From Fidelibacterota bacterium (lineage in GTDB: Bacteria > Marinisomatota > Marinisomatia > Marinisomatales > S15-B10): a stretch of DNA of 64,000 bases. Positions 19,833 to 29,221 of the stretch are shown piece after piece; the stretch's first letter is position 1; every line of letters starts with the position of its first letter. Under the pieces are notes generated by a model. That model was not told the DNA's origin and did not search any database. It was given only the letters and a program-made list of their open reading frames with translations. The position numbers and the translations under genes were made by a program. The stretch is taken from contig PAYY01000007.1 of assembly GCA_002715465.1 (NCBI GenBank), positions 32,474 to 96,473 of the forward strand, written 5' to 3'.

Positions 19833-20375
19833 ATGAGACTATTACCATCTCAGTCTTTGCTTCTGGTAGTTGATGTACAAGAAAAAATATTTTCGAGTAT
19901 TTTTGAAAAACAAAAGACTAAGAATAAAATATGTAGAATAATTGATGGAGCAATTACATTAAAAATTCCAATTATTTGGACCGAACAGTATCCAAAAGGT
20001 CTAGGCTCTACAATTAAAGATATTAAAACGAGAATGAAAGATAGAATGCTGTTTGAAAAAACAACATTTAGTTGTTTGCGAGATAATGAAATAGCTTTAG
20101 AATTAAAGGGTCAAAAAAGACAACAAATTCTTATTTGTGGAATTGAAACACATATTTGTATTTATCAAACAGTTCAAGATATAGTGTCTAATAATTTTCA
20201 AGCACATGTAATTGCAGATGCTGTAGGTTCTCGATATAAAACAGACCATGATTGTGGATTATTAAAAATAGGGAAATTAGGGGCTGAACTTACCACTTGT
20301 GAGACGGCGCTTTTTGAACTAGTAGCTGATTCGAAAAATATAAATTTCAAAGCTATTTCAAAAATAATAAAATAG
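19833..20375 (+). CDS. Isochorismatase-family cysteine hydrolase
   Basis: A 180-residue alpha/beta hydrolase of the isochorismatase-like superfamily. The triad is visible as D14 (LLLVVDVQEK), K76 (FEKTTFSC) and C109 (GIETHICI). The cis-peptide and C-terminal strand regions also fit. The C-terminal pattern is closer to YcaC-type and uncharacterised hydrolases than to true isochorismatases, and no siderophore genes are nearby. The substrate cannot be told from sequence. It starts two bases after the selenoprotein stop and probably belongs to the lexA transcript. Confidence 0.87.
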   Translation: MRLLPSQSLLLVVDVQEKIFSSIFEKQKTKNKICRIIDGAITLKIPIIWTEQYPKGLGSTIKDIKTRMKDRMLFEKTTFSCLRDNEIALELKGQKRQQILICGIETHICIYQTVQDIVSNNFQAHVIADAVGSRYKTDHDCGLLKIGKLGAELTTCETALFELVADSKNINFKAISKIIK

Positions 20376-20418
20376 GTTTTTTTAGAGACTGAACAAACCA
20401 ATCTTTAACTTTTATGAA

Positions 20419-21708
20419 ATGAAAAAACATCATTTTGAAATAATAAAAGAATCTGCTGGCATCACTGAATATCGCCATAAATTAAATAAACTTACAGTTT
20501 TGTTATTAGAAAAAAAATCTGCACCTGTAGTAACATTTATGGTAACATATATGGTTGGATCTCGTAATGAGGCAATTGGGTATACAGGATCTACACACTT
20601 ATTAGAACATCTTATGTTTAAAGGGTCTAATCGATTTAACAAAAACAATGGGAAAGCTATTTGGAATGTTTTACAAGATGTAGGGGCTATTATAAACGCC
20701 ACCACTTGGTTTGACAGAACAAACTATTTTGAACTATTGCCAAAGGAACATCTGCCAAAAGCTGTAGCAATAGAAGCGGATAGAATGAGGCATGCGTTTA
20801 TTAAAGATAAAGATAGAAAATCAGAAATGACTGTAGTAAGAAATGAGTTTGATCGTGGAGAGAATGATCCTTGGGAAGTTCTTGATAAAAATATTTGGGC
20901 AACGGCATATCAAGCACATCCTTATCATCATTCAACAATAGGTTGGCAATCCGATATAGAAAATGTACCAACGGAAAGATTAAAAAAATTTTATGATACA
21001 TATTATTGGCCAAACAATGCAACAGTATCAGTTATAGGTGATTTTGAAAAAAATGAAACATTAATTCTTTTAGAAAAAGAGTTTGGGACTATTCCAAAAG
21101 CATCTCATCCAATACCAGACGTATATACTTCAGAGCCTAAACAAGAGGGACCTAGAAGAGTAACAGTAAAACGTAATGGAGAAATACCTATTGTAGGAAT
21201 AGCACATAAAATTCCTGAAGGAACCAATAAAGATATTTTCCCTTTGCAACTATTAGGAAGAATTTTAGGCTATGGTAAGAACAGCAGGTTTTATAAACGA
21301 TTTATTGATTTAGGGAAAGCATCAGACATCAGTGTCTGGTCTTACCCTTTACATGATAATGGTTTGTTTATTTCCTATCTTTTTATTTCAGGAAATGATA
21401 CTTGCGAAGAAATTGAGAAAGAAATCTTAGAAGAATATTCATTAATTAAATCAAAAGGTGTTTCTGCTAAAGAACTCCAAAGAGCAAAGTCCCAAATTAG
21501 AGCTGAAACAGCCTTCTCAAGAGATGGAAGTTATTCTATTGCGAGTAATCTTAATGAAGCTATAGCTATTGGAAACTGGACTTTTTTTACAACCTATATT
21601 AAAGAAATAGAAAAAGTAACCAAAAATGATATTCAACGCGTTGCTCGGACATACCTTGTAGAAGATCAAAGTACTACGGGCTTTTTTGAAACTCTCCCAA
21701 AATTATAA
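20419..21708 (+). CDS. M16-family zinc metallopeptidase (catalytic subunit)
   Basis: A 429-residue pitrilysin-type protease. The inverted zinc motif HxxEH is H60-L-L-E63-H64 in GSTHLLEHLMFKG, and the downstream glutamate region is NEFDRGENDPWE. No signal peptide is evident, so it may be cytoplasmic, though M16 pairs in this type of bacterium are often periplasmic. It is followed by a second M16 protein without the metal motif. That is the usual heterodimeric arrangement, with one catalytic and one R/Y-bearing partner. The likely job is degradation of peptides; the substrate is unknown. Confidence 0.9.
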   Translation: MKKHHFEIIKESAGITEYRHKLNKLTVLLLEKKSAPVVTFMVTYMVGSRNEAIGYTGSTHLLEHLMFKGSNRFNKNNGKAIWNVLQDVGAIINATTWFDRTNYFELLPKEHLPKAVAIEADRMRHAFIKDKDRKSEMTVVRNEFDRGENDPWEVLDKNIWATAYQAHPYHHSTIGWQSDIENVPTERLKKFYDTYYWPNNATVSVIGDFEKNETLILLEKEFGTIPKASHPIPDVYTSEPKQEGPRRVTVKRNGEIPIVGIAHKIPEGTNKDIFPLQLLGRILGYGKNSRFYKRFIDLGKASDISVWSYPLHDNGLFISYLFISGNDTCEEIEKEILEEYSLIKSKGVSAKELQRAKSQIRAETAFSRDGSYSIASNLNEAIAIGNWTFFTTYIKEIEKVTKNDIQRVARTYLVEDQSTTGFFETLPKL

Positions 21709-22996
21709 AAAGATATTAGATAGTTTGGTAACATGCTTAGCAAAAAAAATTGTCACATCAAAACCACTTGAAGGTTTAAATCTCTATTCATTGGTTACAA
21801 ATATAAAGGATGTCGTTACAGTAAAAGGAAGCTTTTTAGGTGGAGATATATTTGCAAAAAAGAATATCCTTGTTCCTGAAATTGCGGCATCTATGTTGGA
21901 TTTAGGTACAAGGACAAAAGATAAGTTTCAAATAAGTTCTACACTTGAAATGGTTGGGGCAAGGATAGCATTTTCTTCAGGTAGATATCGAGTTCATTTT
22001 TCCGCACGATGTTTAAAAGAAAATGTAGGTTTAGTTATTAAGCTTTTAGCTGAGCAGTTAATGGGGCCAGCATATAGTGAGAATGATTTAAAAACGACTA
22101 TTAAAAGGCGTAATGCCGAGCTAAAAAAACTTAAAGAAGATACAAGAACCCGTGCAATCTTAACTTTTTTACGAGAACTTTATCCAACGAATCATCCTAA
22201 TTGTCCTCCAAGCTTAAACGCACAAATAGATGCCATAGAAAAAATCAGAGCCACTGATTTAAAGGATTTTCACAGTAATAATTATGGTCTAGGTAGTTTT
22301 AATATATGTTGTGTAGGGGATGTAGATCATTCTAGCATTGAAAAACATTTGCTAGAAAATTTTAATGACTGGTGTCTTTCCGGTTTAAAAAAACCAAAAC
22401 CTTTAACAATTAAATCAAAAAAATTAAAAGAAAAAATGGAAAAAACTGTAAATATTCCTGATAAATCTAGTTCGGATCTCATTACAGGACATGGTATTGG
22501 CATAAATAGAGAACATAAAGATTATTATTCAGTTATGATGAGCCATTTTATTTTAGGCGGTAATTTTTCAGCGCGACTTATGTCGACAGTAAGAGATCAA
22601 GAAGGTCTTACTTATGGAATTCAATCTACTACAGCTGGTATTGAAGAAGACAATGATGGCCATTGGTATATTTGGGGAACATTTCCTCCCGATAAGATTG
22701 ACCTAGCTAAGGAATCAATTGAAAATCAATTAAAATTATGGTATAGAAAAGGTGTGACGGCAAATGAACTTACTGCAAAAAAAGCAACTATCACGGGTAA
22801 CTATCAAGTAGGCTTAGATACTACCTCAGGATTAGCAAATCGTATTATAACAACAGTAGAAAAAGGCAAACAATTATCTTTTATGGATCAATATCTTGAT
22901 ATAATTAATGAGATAACACTTGAAGAAGTTAATGACGCAATTGTACGATACTGTGATTTAGATAATCGTATTACAGTTATAGCCGGTAGTATTTAA
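21686..22996 (+). CDS. M16-family peptidase-like protein (non-catalytic partner)
   Basis: A 436-residue M16-type protein. The place of HxxEH holds a diverged LGTRTKDKFQISSTLE segment, so it lacks the zinc site. The C-terminal half has the partner-type signature ILGGNFSARLMSTVRDQEGLTYG, whose R/Y pair contributes to substrate binding in M16B heterodimers. The start is read as TTG at 21686, overlapping the catalytic subunit by 23 bases; a slightly later TTG is possible. The overlap supports coupled synthesis of a 1:1 complex. Confidence 0.87.
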   Translation: MKLSQNYKKILDSLVTCLAKKIVTSKPLEGLNLYSLVTNIKDVVTVKGSFLGGDIFAKKNILVPEIAASMLDLGTRTKDKFQISSTLEMVGARIAFSSGRYRVHFSARCLKENVGLVIKLLAEQLMGPAYSENDLKTTIKRRNAELKKLKEDTRTRAILTFLRELYPTNHPNCPPSLNAQIDAIEKIRATDLKDFHSNNYGLGSFNICCVGDVDHSSIEKHLLENFNDWCLSGLKKPKPLTIKSKKLKEKMEKTVNIPDKSSSDLITGHGIGINREHKDYYSVMMSHFILGGNFSARLMSTVRDQEGLTYGIQSTTAGIEEDNDGHWYIWGTFPPDKIDLAKESIENQLKLWYRKGVTANELTAKKATITGNYQVGLDTTSGLANRIITTVEKGKQLSFMDQYLDIINEITLEEVNDAIVRYCDLDNRITVIAGSI

Positions 22997-23003
22997 TAGA
23001 GGT

Positions 23004-23459
23004 ATGGATATTATTCTTACTGCAGCTGTAACAATTAATGGAATGATAGCTCGGGAGGAGATGGAATATGTTAATTGGTCGGCAGATTTATCATTGTTTA
23101 GAGAACAAACAATACAACAAACGGTAGTGATGGGATCAATAACTTACAAAACTTTAAAGAAAAACTTAGAAAATAGAACTATTATAGTAATGCATCGTGA
23201 CATGGATGCCAAAACGGTACTCTCCAAAGTAAATTCAGAACGCTGTTTTATTATTGGGGGGGCAAGGACTTATAGTCTATTTGCGCCCTTTTTAACACAC
23301 ATATTCATTACTCCTCATCCATTAGTTTTTAAATCAAATTCTATTCCTTTGTTTTCTCATCTTAATAATGATTTGGATTTATCCTTTATTCAAAAAATTC
23401 CTGTAGATGAAGAAAAAGGAATTTTTCAACTTCAATATAAAATTGTTAAACACACGTGA
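23004..23459 (+). CDS. Dihydrofolate reductase-like protein (DHFR / RibD C-terminal fold)
   Basis: A 151-residue protein with the DHFR-fold landmarks: N-terminal IILTAAVTINGMIA, the central VVMGSITYKTLKKNLENRTIIVMHR, and CFIIGGARTYSLFAPFLTHIFITPHP, matching the FIIGGA.... nucleotide-binding pattern. It lacks several canonical folate-binding residues of FolA, so it may be a dihydrofolate reductase-family oxidoreductase of other specificity. It sits 8 bases after the M16 pair and overlaps the next gene by 53 bases. Confidence 0.72.
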   Translation: MDIILTAAVTINGMIAREEMEYVNWSADLSLFREQTIQQTVVMGSITYKTLKKNLENRTIIVMHRDMDAKTVLSKVNSERCFIIGGARTYSLFAPFLTHIFITPHPLVFKSNSIPLFSHLNNDLDLSFIQKIPVDEEKGIFQLQYKIVKHT

Positions 23460-24069
23460 GTTAAAATTAGGTAAAGAAAAAGCTGATAAGGCCTGTATTG
23501 TTTTGCATGGTTGGGGTGCCAACAAAGACGATTTAGTCCCTCTGTTACACACCCTTAATTTGAAGCAATACCATTGTTTTTTCCCCGATGCTCCTTTTGA
23601 TGTGCCGGGTACCTTTGGCAAAGGAAAAAGTTGGTTTTCATTTCCATTAAACAAAGAATCAGAAAAAGAATTCTTAGAAAGTAAAACTGAATTGTTAAAC
23701 TATTTATATGGAATCAAAAAAAGAGGATTTGATTTAAAAGATATAGTATTTCTTGGTTTTTCTCAAGGAGGAGCTATGTCTTTAGAAATGTTTTTGAGTA
23801 ATAAAACAAGAATAGGGGGTGTTATAGTTTTGAGCGGCTTTTTGATAAATGAATTACATTATGTTATGCTAAATAATGATATGAAAAAAACTCCATTGTT
23901 CATCGCTCATGGTCATAATGATAACATTTTACCATTTGAGGAATCTAAACATAGTGCTGAAAACTTAAAAAATATGGGGTTAAATATAATGTGGAGAGAA
24001 TATCCTATGGCACATGAGATATCTGCTAATGAAATTGACGATATAAGAAAATTTTTAGATTCAATTTAA
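23407..24069 (+). CDS. Alpha/beta hydrolase, carboxylesterase/phospholipase type
   Basis: A 220-residue serine hydrolase. The triad is S119 in GFSQGG, D172 in HGHNDNILP and H203 in PMAHEIS. The oxyanion-side motif is VLHGWGANKDDLVPL. It matches the abhydrolase_2 family (YpfH-like carboxylesterases and lysophospholipases). ATG 23407 lies inside the end of the DHFR-like gene in another frame; the 53-base overlap is long but the start is needed for the first strand. The physiological ester is unknown. Confidence 0.86.
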   Translation: MKKKEFFNFNIKLLNTRELKLGKEKADKACIVLHGWGANKDDLVPLLHTLNLKQYHCFFPDAPFDVPGTFGKGKSWFSFPLNKESEKEFLESKTELLNYLYGIKKRGFDLKDIVFLGFSQGGAMSLEMFLSNKTRIGGVIVLSGFLINELHYVMLNNDMKKTPLFIAHGHNDNILPFEESKHSAENLKNMGLNIMWREYPMAHEISANEIDDIRKFLDSI

Positions 24070-24087
24070 TCCTTGAAAAAATTTTGA

Positions 24088-25512
24088 TTAACTTTTTCGT
24101 TTTGCTTTTGCCAATGCTGACTTTGCTTTAGCACGATTAACTCTATCATCAATTCCATTAATAAGATCCATATTGCCATTTAAAGCGGCTTGAACGGCTT
24201 GGTTAATTATATCTTTGGGCGGCTGTTCAGAAGAATCTCCAGCAGAGACATCGGTTGATTTAATTTTTTTAGTACCAGGTTGTATTTCCGGAATTCTCCC
24301 ACTTTTTTTAGCCTTAACAATTGCAGATTTTACTTTAGCTCTTAATATCCGATCTTTAATTGAAGCAACTGCTTCTTCATCGCCATTCATAGCTTTGAGA
24401 ACATAGCTATTGATAATTGTTTCATCATCTTCTTTAGAAATAGAATCTTTTATAGCAGAGGATTCAGAAGAAATTTCTGAACCAAGATCTGGAGTCTCTG
24501 CTGGTGTTTCAGGGCGTTCACCAGTCCGTTTAGCCTTAACAATTGCAGATTTCACTTTACCTCTTAGTATCCGATCTTCAATACCATTAATGGTATCCAT
24601 ATCACCATCAAGCCCCTTAAGTATATATTGATTAATTAGAATTTCTTCAGGGACATCAGGAGTAGTTGAAGTTTCAGGTATTATATTAGAACTTGGTGGA
24701 GAGCCACCAGATAAAAATTGATTTACAAGATCTAAATGTTCTGAAGAAGCATGAGGAGGAGAGCCTGCTCTTTTAGCTTTTACAAGACCAGATTTAGCCT
24801 TTGCTCTAACTATTTTTTCAGAAATAACATTTAAAATATCAACCCCTTCATTATATGATTTGAATATTAGTGCGTTAATAAAATTATCATCAAAAGTGAA
24901 TTGAATAGTAGAAGTTGGTTCATCAGAAGTCTTTTGCCTATAATCAATGTCTGGAATAATTGCATTAAAGTTTTGAAGAACTTTTTTCCCATTCCATGAG
25001 AACATTAGCGCTGTCATAAAATTCAACATGCTATTACTAGTTGAGCTATAGGATAATTCCACGCAGTTTTTATAATGTAAAAGGTTAAAAGTAACTATTT
25101 CTTTATTAAATGGAAAAAAACACATTTCCAAAACAAGTTTTTTATGTGGATCTATCGTTATAAATCGACAACGATTAAATGGTGCTCCAAAAAAAGGTTG
25201 AATATTGAAAATACTACCAACCTCTATTTTATATTTTAATAAAGAATGTTTATGAACCCAACGATCAGCATCATCATTTGTTACTTTCAGACGATGCACC
25301 CAAGGATACCAGAGTCTATAGCTAGACATGTCCATTAGATGTTTCCAGATAATTTCGGCAGGGGCATTAACATCCAATGTGGCCTCTACGCTAGCTTTTC
25401 CAGGCTGAATTATTGAAGAAAATTGTAGATCAAGGTTTTGTTCAGCTCCAGTAACTTTTACAAAATAATAGATAAGAAACAATAATATTAAGGCTGCAAT
25501 TGCTATAGGCAT
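24088..25512 (-). CDS. Membrane-anchored SRPBCC-domain protein with four 40-residue K/R-rich repeats
   Basis: 474 residues. One membrane helix (about 3-18) is followed by an SRPBCC/polyketide-cyclase-like domain (about 38-185: EATLDVNAPAEIIWKHLMDM, YRLWYPWVHRLK, then a FNLLHY strand). After it come four repeats at about 211-250, 292-331, 366-405 and 435-474. Each reads roughly I-N-x(5)-K-x(3)-G-D-x-D-x-I-N-x-I-x-D-R-I-x-R-A-K-x-K-S-A-I-V-K-A-K, with Pro/Ser/Glu-rich linkers between. The repeats are predicted helical and strongly basic at their ends. SRPBCC proteins bind hydrophobic ligands; I do not recognise the repeat. It is transcribed divergently from the sodium:solute symporter. Function unknown. 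Confidence 0.75.
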   Translation of the reverse strand: MPIAIAALILLFLIYYFVKVTGAEQNLDLQFSSIIQPGKASVEATLDVNAPAEIIWKHLMDMSSYRLWYPWVHRLKVTNDDADRWVHKHSLLKYKIEVGSIFNIQPFFGAPFNRCRFITIDPHKKLVLEMCFFPFNKEIVTFNLLHYKNCVELSYSSTSNSMLNFMTALMFSWNGKKVLQNFNAIIPDIDYRQKTSDEPTSTIQFTFDDNFINALIFKSYNEGVDILNVISEKIVRAKAKSGLVKAKRAGSPPHASSEHLDLVNQFLSGGSPPSSNIIPETSTTPDVPEEILINQYILKGLDGDMDTINGIEDRILRGKVKSAIVKAKRTGERPETPAETPDLGSEISSESSAIKDSISKEDDETIINSYVLKAMNGDEEAVASIKDRILRAKVKSAIVKAKKSGRIPEIQPGTKKIKSTDVSAGDSSEQPPKDIINQAVQAALNGNMDLINGIDDRVNRAKAKSALAKAKRKS

Positions 25513-25678
25513 TTTTCTTTCACAGTATATTCCATATTACAATCATTTGATTTAATCTCAGGCTGAAATTTAATATGAAGAAATAGCATTCGGGAATTAA
25601 TTTGTTTGGAAGAAAGGCTTGATTCTTGCGCCATCATCAAGTATAATTCTAATTAATTTTATTAGGGGAATTATTTTC

Positions 25679-27559
25679 ATGAGTTCAAAATTAATTTGGC
25701 TGTGTGCATTTGTAGGTTTGTATTGGGCTTATTGTCTTTTTTGGGGATTTAAAGGAGCTCGCTCTGCTAGAACTTCCTCTGATTATTTTTTAGCAGGTCG
25801 TAGCATAGGTATGTGGGTATTTATCTTAGCAGCCACCGCAACCAGTTTTAGTGGATGGACTTTTGTGGGACATCCAGGTAAAATTTTTACTGATGGACTT
25901 CCTTATGCTTTTGCATCTTTTTATGCTCTTACTATACCATTTACAGGTGTATTGTTTTTGAGGCGACAATGGGTCTTAGGGCGAGCTTTCAACTATTTGA
26001 CACCTGGAGAAATGTATAGTGATTATTATGGCGGCAATACTATTAGATTATTAACGGTCTTGGTAGCTTTTCTCTTTAGCGTTCCATATCTTGGTGTTCA
26101 ACTTAGGGCCTCAGGCGACCTTTTTAATGTATTAACTGATGGTATGGTTCCGGTTAATTTTGGAATGTTTGCACTCTCAACAGTAGTTGTAATATATGTT
26201 GCATCAGGTGGTTTAAAATCTGTGGCATATGTGGATTGCATGCAGTGTATTTTGTTAGCATTGGGCATTTGTGTTTTGGGAGGATTAATTCTAGAATTCT
26301 CAGGTGGTTGGACAGGGTTTACAAAAGGGATGGCTGATTATGTCCTGTCTGAAATTTCCACAAAAAACAATCTGACCCCAACGGGATATTCACGAATAGT
26401 AGCGATACCAGGTAGCATTCAAATGGTTTCTGCAGGAAGTAAAGCAATAGGAGGTCCTTGGACCGGTATTATGTGCATGACTTATATGTTTGCTCTTATG
26501 GGTATTCAATCCTCTCCAGCTTTTTCTATGTGGGCGTTTTCAAACAAAACTAGCAAACCATTCCGTTTACAACAAGTTGTGGTCTCTTCTTTAGTTATAG
26601 GGATTATTCTATTTACTTTTACAATTTTTCAAGGTATAGGAGGCCATGTTCTTATGGCTAATGGAACCCTTGAAAATATAAATGATAAAAACCTAGTTCC
26701 ACAGCTTATTAACCTTCTATCGAACTCATCACCTTGGTTAGTTGGATTACTTGCAGTTTGTGCTCTCGCCGCAATGCAAAGTACAGGTGCAGCATATATG
26801 TCGACTTTTAGTGCGATGGTTACAAGAGATATTTACAAACGATATATTTCACCAAATGCCACTGACAATGCTCAAAAACTAAGTGGGCGATTGATGGTGA
26901 TAGTAGTTGCTATTGCTGCTCTGGTAGTAGCAGCAAATTCTACTTCCGCTATTGTAATGTTAGGAGGGCTAGCTGTAGCATATGGATTTCAAATGTACCC
27001 ATCTTTGATCGGGCTTTGCTATTTCCCTTGGCTCACTCGAAAAGGAGTCGTTGCAGGTTTGGTAGCTGGTCTAGTAATTGTTACTTTGACAGATAGAACA
27101 TCTATTTGGTTTGGATTACCATGGGGAGCATATCCTCTTACTATTCATAGTGCGGGCTGGGGTATATTTTTTAATATAACTATTGCGATACTTGTTTCGA
27201 AAATGACCCATGAGTCTAGTGATGAAAGAAATAAAAGAGAAAAGCACCATGCTTTTTTGCAAGAAGTATCGGGGTTAAACGCTCAAAGAAAAAAGAAAAT
27301 AGCATTAGCATGGATACTAACTTTAGGATGGTTTCTTATAGGATTTGGCCCCTTTGCAACAATAGGTAACACGATTTTCTCAAACCCTAACAACCCAGCA
27401 ACATGGGCCCCATTAGGATTACCATCAATTTGGGTTTGGCAATTATTATTTCTTATATATGGTATTTTTGTGATGTGGTTTCTTGCTTTTCAAATGGGGC
27501 TGTCTGAGCCAGTTAAACCTGAAAAAATAGAAAAAATTTTTAATAAACGTTTTAATTAA
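25679..27559 (+). CDS. Sodium:solute symporter (SSS/SLC5 family)
   Basis: About 626 residues and roughly 13-14 membrane helices. Family landmarks are SSDYFLAGRSIG near the N-terminus, ATATSFSGWTFVG in helix 2, GLKSVAYVDCMQCILL and SSPAFSMWAFSNK. The start is ATG 25679 with AGGGGA upstream; a TTG at 25619 would add 20 unlikely residues. The substrate is unknown; the family moves sugars, amino acids, carboxylates or vitamins with Na+. It stands alone, divergent from the SRPBCC repeat protein. Confidence 0.9.
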   Translation: MSSKLIWLCAFVGLYWAYCLFWGFKGARSARTSSDYFLAGRSIGMWVFILAATATSFSGWTFVGHPGKIFTDGLPYAFASFYALTIPFTGVLFLRRQWVLGRAFNYLTPGEMYSDYYGGNTIRLLTVLVAFLFSVPYLGVQLRASGDLFNVLTDGMVPVNFGMFALSTVVVIYVASGGLKSVAYVDCMQCILLALGICVLGGLILEFSGGWTGFTKGMADYVLSEISTKNNLTPTGYSRIVAIPGSIQMVSAGSKAIGGPWTGIMCMTYMFALMGIQSSPAFSMWAFSNKTSKPFRLQQVVVSSLVIGIILFTFTIFQGIGGHVLMANGTLENINDKNLVPQLINLLSNSSPWLVGLLAVCALAAMQSTGAAYMSTFSAMVTRDIYKRYISPNATDNAQKLSGRLMVIVVAIAALVVAANSTSAIVMLGGLAVAYGFQMYPSLIGLCYFPWLTRKGVVAGLVAGLVIVTLTDRTSIWFGLPWGAYPLTIHSAGWGIFFNITIAILVSKMTHESSDERNKREKHHAFLQEVSGLNAQRKKKIALAWILTLGWFLIGFGPFATIGNTIFSNPNNPATWAPLGLPSIWVWQLLFLIYGIFVMWFLAFQMGLSEPVKPEKIEKIFNKRFN

Positions 27560-27588
27560 TTATAGCAATGAAAAGCACAGTATTAATT

Positions 27589-28566
27589 TTAATTAAATCC
27601 TAAAGCCTCAGATAGATGTAATAATATAGTTTTCATTTCTTCTATCGAATTGGATGTTACAAGAGAGTGTCTAAATTCTGATGCACCGGGGAAACCTTTT
27701 ATATACCAACCGAAATGTTTCTTCATTAGATGCATTCCCCAAAGCTCTCCTCTATCATATAATAGAAGATCAAAATGCCTTTTACACATTTTTACTTTAT
27801 CAGAAACAGAAGGTTGCCTAGAGAAGTTTTTTTGCCTTAGTAATGCCAATCCTTCTTTGAAAAACCAAGGGTTACCTAAAGCGGCTCGGCCAATCATAAC
27901 AGCATCACAATTTGTCTTCTCAAAAATATCTAGAATTTTTTGGGGTGTGGAAATATCACCGTTTCCAATTACGGGGATATTTACAGCCAGTTTTAAATCT
28001 CGTATCAAAGACCAATCTGCATTTCCCTTGTAAGATTGGACTGTGGTTCTAGGGTGCAATGCAATAGCTTTTACTCCAATCTTTTCAAGCTTTTCCCCAG
28101 CTTTTGGAATAACAATCATATCTTTGTTCCAACCTGCACGCATCTTTACAGTAACTGGCACATTTGGTATTGCTTCTACTACCGCTGAAGTAATCTCATC
28201 CATAAGACAGAGATCTTTTAGAGCAGCTGAACCTGCACCTTTTTTTGTAACCTTTGGTACTGGACAACCATAATTAATATCAAGAATATCCGGATTGAAA
28301 CGGTTAATAACGAAACGCGCTGCTTTGGCCATAATTTTTGGTGAATGCCCAAAAATTTGTATTCCGATGGGACGTTCTTGATTTTTAAAACGAATTAAAT
28401 CTAATGTTTTTTTGTTTTCACGGATAATTCCATCAGAAGATACAAATTCAGAATACACCACACCTGCTCCCATCTCTTTGCATAGTATGCGAAATGCATA
28501 ATCCGTAACCCCAGCCATTGGTGCGAGGAAAACGGGGGAGTCAATTTTTATAGAGCCAATTTTCAT
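27589..28566 (-). CDS. dus: tRNA-dihydrouridine synthase (DusB-like)
   Basis: A 325-residue FMN enzyme that reduces uridines in tRNA D-loops. Visible motifs are FLAPMAGVTDYAFR, the catalytic cysteine C101 in DINYGCPVPKVTKKGAG, the phosphate-binding VPVTVKMRAGW, ALHPRTTVQSYKGNADW, and PVIGNGDI near the FMN site. Length and pattern are closest to the DusB/TIM-barrel nifR3 type. It is convergent with the symporter, with a 29-base gap between them. Confidence 0.93.
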   Translation of the reverse strand: MKIGSIKIDSPVFLAPMAGVTDYAFRILCKEMGAGVVYSEFVSSDGIIRENKKTLDLIRFKNQERPIGIQIFGHSPKIMAKAARFVINRFNPDILDINYGCPVPKVTKKGAGSAALKDLCLMDEITSAVVEAIPNVPVTVKMRAGWNKDMIVIPKAGEKLEKIGVKAIALHPRTTVQSYKGNADWSLIRDLKLAVNIPVIGNGDISTPQKILDIFEKTNCDAVMIGRAALGNPWFFKEGLALLRQKNFSRQPSVSDKVKMCKRHFDLLLYDRGELWGMHLMKKHFGWYIKGFPGASEFRHSLVTSNSIEEMKTILLHLSEALGFN

Positions 28567-28624
28567 AATCTGAATTAATTTACCTTTATTTATAGTAGTA
28601 ACGTTTATAAAATTGAGGAATCAA

Positions 28625-29188
28625 ATGAAACAGAAAAAGATAAAAACACATATCGCAACATTCTTTCTTTTTATTAACCTATTCTTAATTTTTTCATGTT
28701 CAAAAAATTCAAGCCTCTATCAAGCGGAAGCTATAATTGCAGGTAAAGAGGGATCAGGTGTTTCAGGTTTTGCTAGCCTTACCCAAAATAATGAAGGTGT
28801 TGTACCAACTGTATTAGTTAGTATAGAAGTTTCTGGTTTAGAACCTGGCTCAATTCATGGTTGTCACATTCATGAAAAAGCTGCTTGTGAACCAAACTTT
28901 GGTGCGGCAGGAGGACATCTAGATCCAGGACCATATGGGATGTCTAACCCAGATGCAAATCACCCTTTTCATATGGGAGATTTGCCAAATCTAGTTGCTG
29001 ACGCTCAAGGAGTTGCAAAAATTCAATATCGTACAAGTAGGATTACTCTTTCAGAAGGTCCATTGTCTATCTTTGATGAAGATGGTAGCGCAATTATAGT
29101 GCATGTTGATCCAGATTTAGGAACAACAGGTCAAAAGGGTGGGGCTGGAGGAGCTCGATTGGCTTGTGGGATAATTGAAAAACGGTAA
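28625..29188 (+). CDS. sodC: Cu,Zn superoxide dismutase, lipoprotein
   Basis: 187 residues from ATG 28625, with GAGGA just upstream. A hydrophobic segment ends in lipobox LIFSC (C25), so it is probably an envelope lipoprotein. The metal site is complete: H81 and H83 (HGCHIHEKAAC), bridging H98 (GGHLDP), H113/H116 and D119 (HPFHMGDLPN), and H160 (IIVHVDPDLGTTG). The disulfide pair is C88 with C181 (ARLACGII). It disproportionates superoxide in the periplasm. The selenoprotein peroxidase 9 kb away handles the product class, though the genes are unlinked. Confidence 0.94.
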   Translation: MKQKKIKTHIATFFLFINLFLIFSCSKNSSLYQAEAIIAGKEGSGVSGFASLTQNNEGVVPTVLVSIEVSGLEPGSIHGCHIHEKAACEPNFGAAGGHLDPGPYGMSNPDANHPFHMGDLPNLVADAQGVAKIQYRTSRITLSEGPLSIFDEDGSAIIVHVDPDLGTTGQKGGAGGARLACGIIEKR

Positions 29189-29221
29189 TTAAGAACTGTT
29201 ATAAAGACAAGTTTATTTCAA

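Noticed and set aside
24250..24850. Repeated DNA words in the SRPBCC gene considered as a CRISPR or tandem array
   Set aside because: They are diverged copies of a protein repeat in one reading frame with long variable linkers, not identical short repeats with spacers.
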